Origin: Arthrobacter ruber
GTDB lineage: Bacteria; Actinomycetota; Actinomycetes; Actinomycetales; Micrococcaceae
Length of the DNA: 64,000 bases
NCBI RefSeq assembly: GCF_002954225.1
Contig: NZ_PPTH01000017.1
Span: 253,311-317,310, forward strand
Direction of reading: 5' to 3'
Part shown: piece after piece, positions 60,082 to 64,000 of the stretch
Numbering within the stretch: the stretch's first letter is position 1
How the letters are laid out: the number at the start of each line of letters is the position of its first letter
Notes under the pieces: model-generated
What the model saw: only the letters and a program-made list of their open reading frames with translations
Database searches by the model: none
Told to the model about the DNA's origin: nothing
Made by a program: the position numbers and the translations under genes

Positions 60082-61911
60082 TTGAATCTCACCACTCGTA
60101 CCCGGGGGCTGCGGTGCGCGATGGCGCTCGCCGTGACCAGCGCCGTCGTGCTCGCTCCCGTGAGCGCACAGGCCACCACCGGCACCGCGGCGGACTCACC
60201 GACCGCGACGTCGTCCTTCATGTCCTCGCCGAGCGCTGACGGCGCAGCGGCGAAGGCCGACGACCGCTCCGACCCTGCGGCCGACGAACGCCGCGCACTC
60301 AACCAGCAGGGCGTGGAGAAAGTCATCTCCGGCGAGGCGAAGGTCGAGGACCGCAACGGCTCCAAGGCCGTCAAGGTCGCTCCTGGCCAGTGGGCGCAGT
60401 ACGGCCTGCAGGACAGCGACCAGATCCTGTCCTTCCTCGTCGACTTCGGCGACAAGGTGGATCCGCGCTTCCCGACCTCCACGCCGGGCCCCACGAACGG
60501 CGCGATCAAGGAGCCGAACCGTGCGGTGGACAACTCCACCTACTGGTCCGACACCTTCGACCGCGAGCACTACCTCGACATGTTCTTCGGCACGGAGGGC
60601 GAGTCGCTGAAGGGCGTCTACGAGGAGATGTCCAGCGGCCGGTACACGGTCGACGGCGACGTCAGCGACTGGGTGACCGTCCCCTACAACTCGGCCAGCT
60701 ACGGCGAGACCGAGAGCCAGGCGGACATGACCCGCTTCGTACAGGACACCGCGAACGCCTGGTACGACTCCCAGGTCGCTGCAGGCAAGACCGCTGCCGA
60801 GATCGACGCGTACCTCGCGACCTTCGACCAGTGGGATCGCTACGACTTCGACAAGGACGGCGACTTCGACGAGGCCGACGGCTACATCGACCACTTCCAG
60901 GCCATCCACGCCGGTGAGGGCGAGGAGGCCGGCGCGGCGTCGTCGGCCATCTGGTCCCACCGCTGGGCGGTCGGCCAGGCGGGACGCGGCACCGCCGGCC
61001 CCGCAGCCAACCCCTACGGCGGCATCAAGATCGGCCAGTCCAACGTCTGGATCCGCGACTACACCACGGAGCCCGAGAACGGCGGCCTCGGCGTCTTCGC
61101 GCACGAGTACGGCCACGACCTCGGCCTGCCGGACCTGTACGACACGAGCGGCGGCGAGAACGGCACCGGCTTCTGGACGCTCATGAGCTCCGGTTCGTGG
61201 CTCGGCCACGGCGACGGCTCCATCGGCACCACCCCGAACCACATGGGTGCCTGGGAGAAGCTGCAGCTCGGCTGGCTCGACTACGAGGTCGCGACCGCGG
61301 GCGAGAAGTCGACCCACAAGATCGGCCCCTCGTTCCACGCCACGAAGGCCCCGCAGGCCGTCGTCGTGAACCTGCCCAAGGACGCCGCGGGCAAGAACCG
61401 CTTCTACATCGCCGAGAACCGGGTGTACGCGGGCTACGACGCCACGCTCGCCACCGGTCCGTACAACTTCGGCTGGGGCCTCACCTCGCCCGACACCGTG
61501 GAGCACTACAAGTACCAGGACGGCCTGAGCATCACGTACTGGAACACCGCGCAGTCCAACAACAACACGCGCCAGCACCCCGGCGCCGGTCTGGCCCTGC
61601 CCGTGGACGCACACCCGAAGGCCCTCACCTGGTCCGACGGCACCATGGTTCGCAACCGCATCCAGAGCTTCGACGCCACCTTCGGCAAGGAGGCCACCGA
61701 TCCACTGAGCCTGCACCGTGAGACGGCGGCAGGCATGACGACGCTCACCGCGCCGTCGCAGCGCGGCGTCGCCGTCTTCGACGACACCAACCCCACCGCC
61801 TACTACGACGCCGCGAACCCGCAGGGCTCGGTCGTCGTCGCCGGCACCGGGACGAAGATCGAAGTGATCCAGTCCAACTCGACGGGCATGCTGACCCTCC
61901 AGGTCCGCTAA
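60082..61911 (+). CDS. Secreted M6-family (immune inhibitor A-like) metalloprotease
   Basis: A 609-aa secreted zinc protease. A signal peptide (TRGLRCAMALAVTSAVVLAP, ending VSAQA) is followed by a pro-region. The catalytic motif is FAHEYGHDLGLPDLYDT (H-E-x2-H, around residue 339), with FWTLMSSGSWLG as the Met-turn and KDGDFDEADGYIDHFQAIHAGEG before it. A C-terminal beta domain follows residue about 420. The start is TTG 60082 with TAGGAG upstream. It is followed by a very strong hairpin. Likely role: extracellular protein degradation. Confidence 0.92.
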   Translation: MNLTTRTRGLRCAMALAVTSAVVLAPVSAQATTGTAADSPTATSSFMSSPSADGAAAKADDRSDPAADERRALNQQGVEKVISGEAKVEDRNGSKAVKVAPGQWAQYGLQDSDQILSFLVDFGDKVDPRFPTSTPGPTNGAIKEPNRAVDNSTYWSDTFDREHYLDMFFGTEGESLKGVYEEMSSGRYTVDGDVSDWVTVPYNSASYGETESQADMTRFVQDTANAWYDSQVAAGKTAAEIDAYLATFDQWDRYDFDKDGDFDEADGYIDHFQAIHAGEGEEAGAASSAIWSHRWAVGQAGRGTAGPAANPYGGIKIGQSNVWIRDYTTEPENGGLGVFAHEYGHDLGLPDLYDTSGGENGTGFWTLMSSGSWLGHGDGSIGTTPNHMGAWEKLQLGWLDYEVATAGEKSTHKIGPSFHATKAPQAVVVNLPKDAAGKNRFYIAENRVYAGYDATLATGPYNFGWGLTSPDTVEHYKYQDGLSITYWNTAQSNNNTRQHPGAGLALPVDAHPKALTWSDGTMVRNRIQSFDATFGKEATDPLSLHRETAAGMTTLTAPSQRGVAVFDDTNPTAYYDAANPQGSVVVAGTGTKIEVIQSNSTGMLTLQVR

Positions 61912-61923
61912 TCCGCATCAGCA

Positions 61924-61963
61924 CGCAGAAGGAGCCGGGAGGTAATTCCCGGCTCCTTCTGCG
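61924..61963 (+). terminator. Strong hairpin after the M6 protease gene
   Basis: CGCAGAAGGAGCCGGGA (61924-61940) pairs perfectly over 17 bp with 61947-61963 across a 6-nt loop (GGTAAT). It starts 12 bp after the stop codon. Confidence 0.85.
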
Positions 61964-62123
61964 TCTGCGGTGCCCCTGTCAGGGCCACTGTTCCTGGTTC
62001 CTGCGGCAGGATGCGCCGCCGTCGTTCCTGGTTCTTGGGCGTGAAGGGACCGGAACGCGGCGAATCGGGGTCCTTCCGGCCGGACAACGTGGAACGACGG
62101 AGAGCCGTCCGGCCCGGCCCGGA

Positions 62124-62906
62124 CTAGTGCGTACCCCTCCGGCGTCTCGGACTGGCGACGACGGCGACCGCGACGGCCAGCGCCAGCGCCACGAGGCTGA
62201 GGACTCCCGCGGCGACGTAGCGCCCTGACGGGCCGAGACGGGCCTGCTCCACGTCCTCCTCGGCCAGCACGTCCACCGCCTGGGGCGTGGCCGTCCCCGG
62301 AGCGGTGGGCGTGGAGGACGGGTCGAGGTAGGGGGCGGGGGAGCGCTGAACCGGTGCCCGGAAGACCTCCACCCCGGACGTGCCGTTCCCGGTTGCCGCG
62401 GACGCTCGGGCCGGCCCGGACGTGGCCGGCGCGCCCTGACTGGGCGGGGGCGACGCGGGGTCGTCCGTCGCCGGGTTCGTCGGCGGCGCGACGTCGGGTT
62501 GCTCCTCGGTGGGTGACTCCGACGGATCGGGGGCCTTCTCCGTGGGTGGCTCGACCGGAGGTGCCGTACCCGGGTCGACCGGTGGTTCGACCGGCGGATC
62601 CATGGGTAGTTCCCCCGGGAGTGTTGCGGGCGGTTCCGACGGGTTGACGGGAGGAACCACCGGCTCGTCGGTAGGCGGGTCGACGGGCGGCACGACAGGA
62701 GCCGTCGGCGCGACGAGCTGGGGAACGACCGACGGAATGACGACTTCACCGGTGGGTCGCGGCGCTGGATCCACCGCCGGGGTGATCTGCCGGGTCACTC
62801 CGGTGCCGGCCTGGGCAGTGGTGCCCACGCCCCAGGCCGCTTCGGCACCGGTGGACAGGAGGCCGGCGCTGAGGGCCAGGAGGGCAAGGGATGTGGGCGC
62901 GCGCAT
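62124..62906 (-). CDS. Proline-rich cell-surface protein with C-terminal TM anchor
   Basis: A 260-aa protein: a signal peptide (RAPTSLALLALSAGLLSTG), a long Pro/Val/Glu-rich region (about residues 45-150, repeats such as PPVEPPVDPGTAPPVEPPTE), and a C-terminal TM helix (GRYVAAGVLSLVALALAVAV) followed by RRRR. There is no LPxTG. This is the layout of wall-spanning anchored proteins. ATG 62906 has CTCGGAGAAG upstream. No known domain. Confidence 0.75.
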   Translation of the reverse strand: MRAPTSLALLALSAGLLSTGAEAAWGVGTTAQAGTGVTRQITPAVDPAPRPTGEVVIPSVVPQLVAPTAPVVPPVDPPTDEPVVPPVNPSEPPATLPGELPMDPPVEPPVDPGTAPPVEPPTEKAPDPSESPTEEQPDVAPPTNPATDDPASPPPSQGAPATSGPARASAATGNGTSGVEVFRAPVQRSPAPYLDPSSTPTAPGTATPQAVDVLAEEDVEQARLGPSGRYVAAGVLSLVALALAVAVAVVASPRRRRGTH

Positions 62907-63087
62907 GGCAAAGTCTTCTCCGAGGGGTGGCGAGCCGCTGCGGGCACGAGGGCCACGTGTCCCCAGCTGGCTGACGGTCACTTCCCATCGTACGGAGCCT
63001 CCGGTTCCACGCCCACTGATCGGACCGCTGCCGTCGTGCTTGCCAGATGGTGCCGACGTCGTACGGGCTGTCCCCGCCCCAGCGGAC

Positions 63088-63507
63088 TCACATGTGCGCA
63101 GGGGCCGCCGGGCGGAAGACGAAGAAGCGGTAGGCGACGTAACGGAACACGTTGCCGAGGAGGACGCCGATGACGTTTCCCGAGATGTTGTCGGCCAGTG
63201 GACCCGTGAGGCCCAGCACGTAGTGCGACACGAACAGGCACGCGGCTGCGATACCCAGCCCCATGAGATTCGTCAGGCCGAAGAGGAGCGCCTCCTCGCG
63301 CTTCGGCCGGCCGGCGAACTGACGAAATGTCACGTAGTGGCTGCCGAGCCACGAGACGCCGGTGGCCAGGGCCACGGAGGACACCTTCGACGTGATCGGT
63401 CCGACGCCGCATCCGGCGGCGAGGATGTTGTAGACGGAGATGTCGACGAGAAAGGCGAGCGTCCCCACGGCCGCGAAGGATCCGAGGCGTTGCACCGCGC
63501 CACTCAT
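63088..63507 (-). CDS. GtrA family membrane protein
   Basis: A 139-aa four-TM protein of the GtrA/flippase-like family. SFAAVGTLAFLVDISVYNIL, VSSVALATGVSWLGSHYVTFRQF, LFGLTNLMGLGIAAACLFVS and VIGVLLGNVFRYVAYRFFVF match it (the F-R-F-x-V-F end is characteristic). It may flip polyprenyl-linked sugars for the cell envelope. No glycosyltransferase is adjacent in this window. Confidence 0.9.
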   Translation of the reverse strand: MSGAVQRLGSFAAVGTLAFLVDISVYNILAAGCGVGPITSKVSSVALATGVSWLGSHYVTFRQFAGRPKREEALLFGLTNLMGLGIAAACLFVSHYVLGLTGPLADNISGNVIGVLLGNVFRYVAYRFFVFRPAAPAHM

Positions 63508-63664
63508 GCTCTTCCTCCTCCATCGACGACGTTGGATTCTACTCCTTAGGTTGCCTAAGTAACCAATTGCAGGCCACGCGGCGGCCTACCTGGTCAAGGC
63601 CGGCCCCCGACCGCGCCGGGCGCCCCACCGTGGCTAGCATGAGGGCCTACCCACGGAGGACCCC

Positions 63665-64000
63665 ATGAACGAAACCATGCTCGCCGGACGGCTCGACGTC
63701 AGCACCGGATCCTTCGAGGTCAAGGAGGTGCCGGTGCCCGTGCCGGGCCCGGGTTTCGTCCGCGTGAAGGTCCGGGCTGCCGGCGTGTGCCTCTCCGACG
63801 TCCACCTGATCGAAGGGCTCCTGAAGCCCCTGCACCTCCGCGGTGACGAGGTGACCCTCGGGCACGAGGTCTCGGGCAGCGTGGATCTCGCCGGTGACGG
63901 CGTGGAGGGCTGGTCCGCGGGCGACCGCGTGGTCCTGCAGGCCGGTTACGAATACCGGGGCGTCACGCTCACCATGGGTGTGGACTACGACGGCGGCTGG
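63665..64000 (+). CDS. Zinc-dependent alcohol dehydrogenase (partial, runs off the window)
   Basis: The first 112 codons of a medium-chain dehydrogenase. VRVKVRAAGVCLSDVHLIEG has the catalytic-zinc Cys and the next Asp, and LGHEVSGSVDLAGDGVEGWSAGDRVVL has the G-H-E motif and GDRV. ATG 63665 has GGAGGA upstream. The NAD-binding half lies beyond the window end, so the enzyme class stays general. Confidence 0.88.
   Translation, partial: MNETMLAGRLDVSTGSFEVKEVPVPVPGPGFVRVKVRAAGVCLSDVHLIEGLLKPLHLRGDEVTLGHEVSGSVDLAGDGVEGWSAGDRVVLQAGYEYRGVTLTMGVDYDGGW

Overview
The window is high-GC DNA with actinobacterial gene families. The SCO1664-family / DUF3090 / histidine phosphatase trio, a DUF4193 remnant and the overall gene content suggest a Micrococcaceae-type organism (Arthrobacter or a close relative). 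This is inferred from gene content; no rRNA or tRNA is present to confirm it.

Layout. (1) About 0-30 kb is an accessory or defence island. It opens with a minus-strand block: a Mug-type uracil-DNA glycosylase, a complete type I restriction-modification system (hsdM-hsdS-hsdR) and an Mrr-like endonuclease. Next come small phage-like genes, a ribbon-helix-helix regulator with a 29-bp palindromic operator, and a DNA/RNA non-specific endonuclease. From 10.5 to 17.6 kb lies a xenobiotic or oxidant-response cluster: flavin reductase, MFS exporter, TetR regulator, SDR, LLM monooxygenase, Ohr and a ketopantoate-reductase-like enzyme. Five copies of (C/A)GGAG-N5-CTCCG sit only in its promoter regions, which points to one TetR regulon. 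From 17.7 to 30 kb there are a serine recombinase, an HNH endonuclease, an uncharacterised 640-aa protein with an HEPN-type R-x4-H motif, a fragment of a second HNH gene, an 8-bp tandem repeat before a DUF2236 oxygenase gene, small membrane proteins, and a HigB / HigA-ImmA toxin-antitoxin pair. Divergent from that pair is a compact three-gene ubiquitin-like operon: a multiubiquitin-type Ubl, a cysteine-free E1/ThiF-like protein and a DUF6527-like protein. A truncated DUF4193 gene and a PDDEXK nuclease of the YhcG type end the island.

(2) About 30-64 kb looks like core genome. It holds the SCO1664/DUF3090/phosphatase operon, a TerC transporter behind a probable yybP-ykoY manganese riboswitch, a type II NADH dehydrogenase, a radical-SAM SplB-like protein, and catalase with a divergent Fur-family repressor over a perfect 11-bp inverted repeat. 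Further on are two dehydrogenases in tandem, a lipoprotein cassette bounded by a 15-bp direct repeat, a GH18 chitinase, a GT2 glycosyltransferase, a gamma-carbonic anhydrase, a secreted 781-aa coiled-coil protein, SelO and a FrnE-type DsbA protein. The end of the window has a DUF457-type membrane protein, an LLM oxidoreductase, a PRC-barrel/DUF2382 protein, a PLP-enzyme pair, an M6 metalloprotease, a proline-rich cell-surface protein, GtrA and a partial zinc alcohol dehydrogenase.

The strongest candidate for an unusual system is the Ubl operon at 26419-28275. It has no separate E2 or JAB gene and its E1-like protein contains no cysteine. The 640-aa HEPN-motif protein and the five-site TetR regulon come next. 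All functional calls rest on reading motifs by eye; no database search was run.
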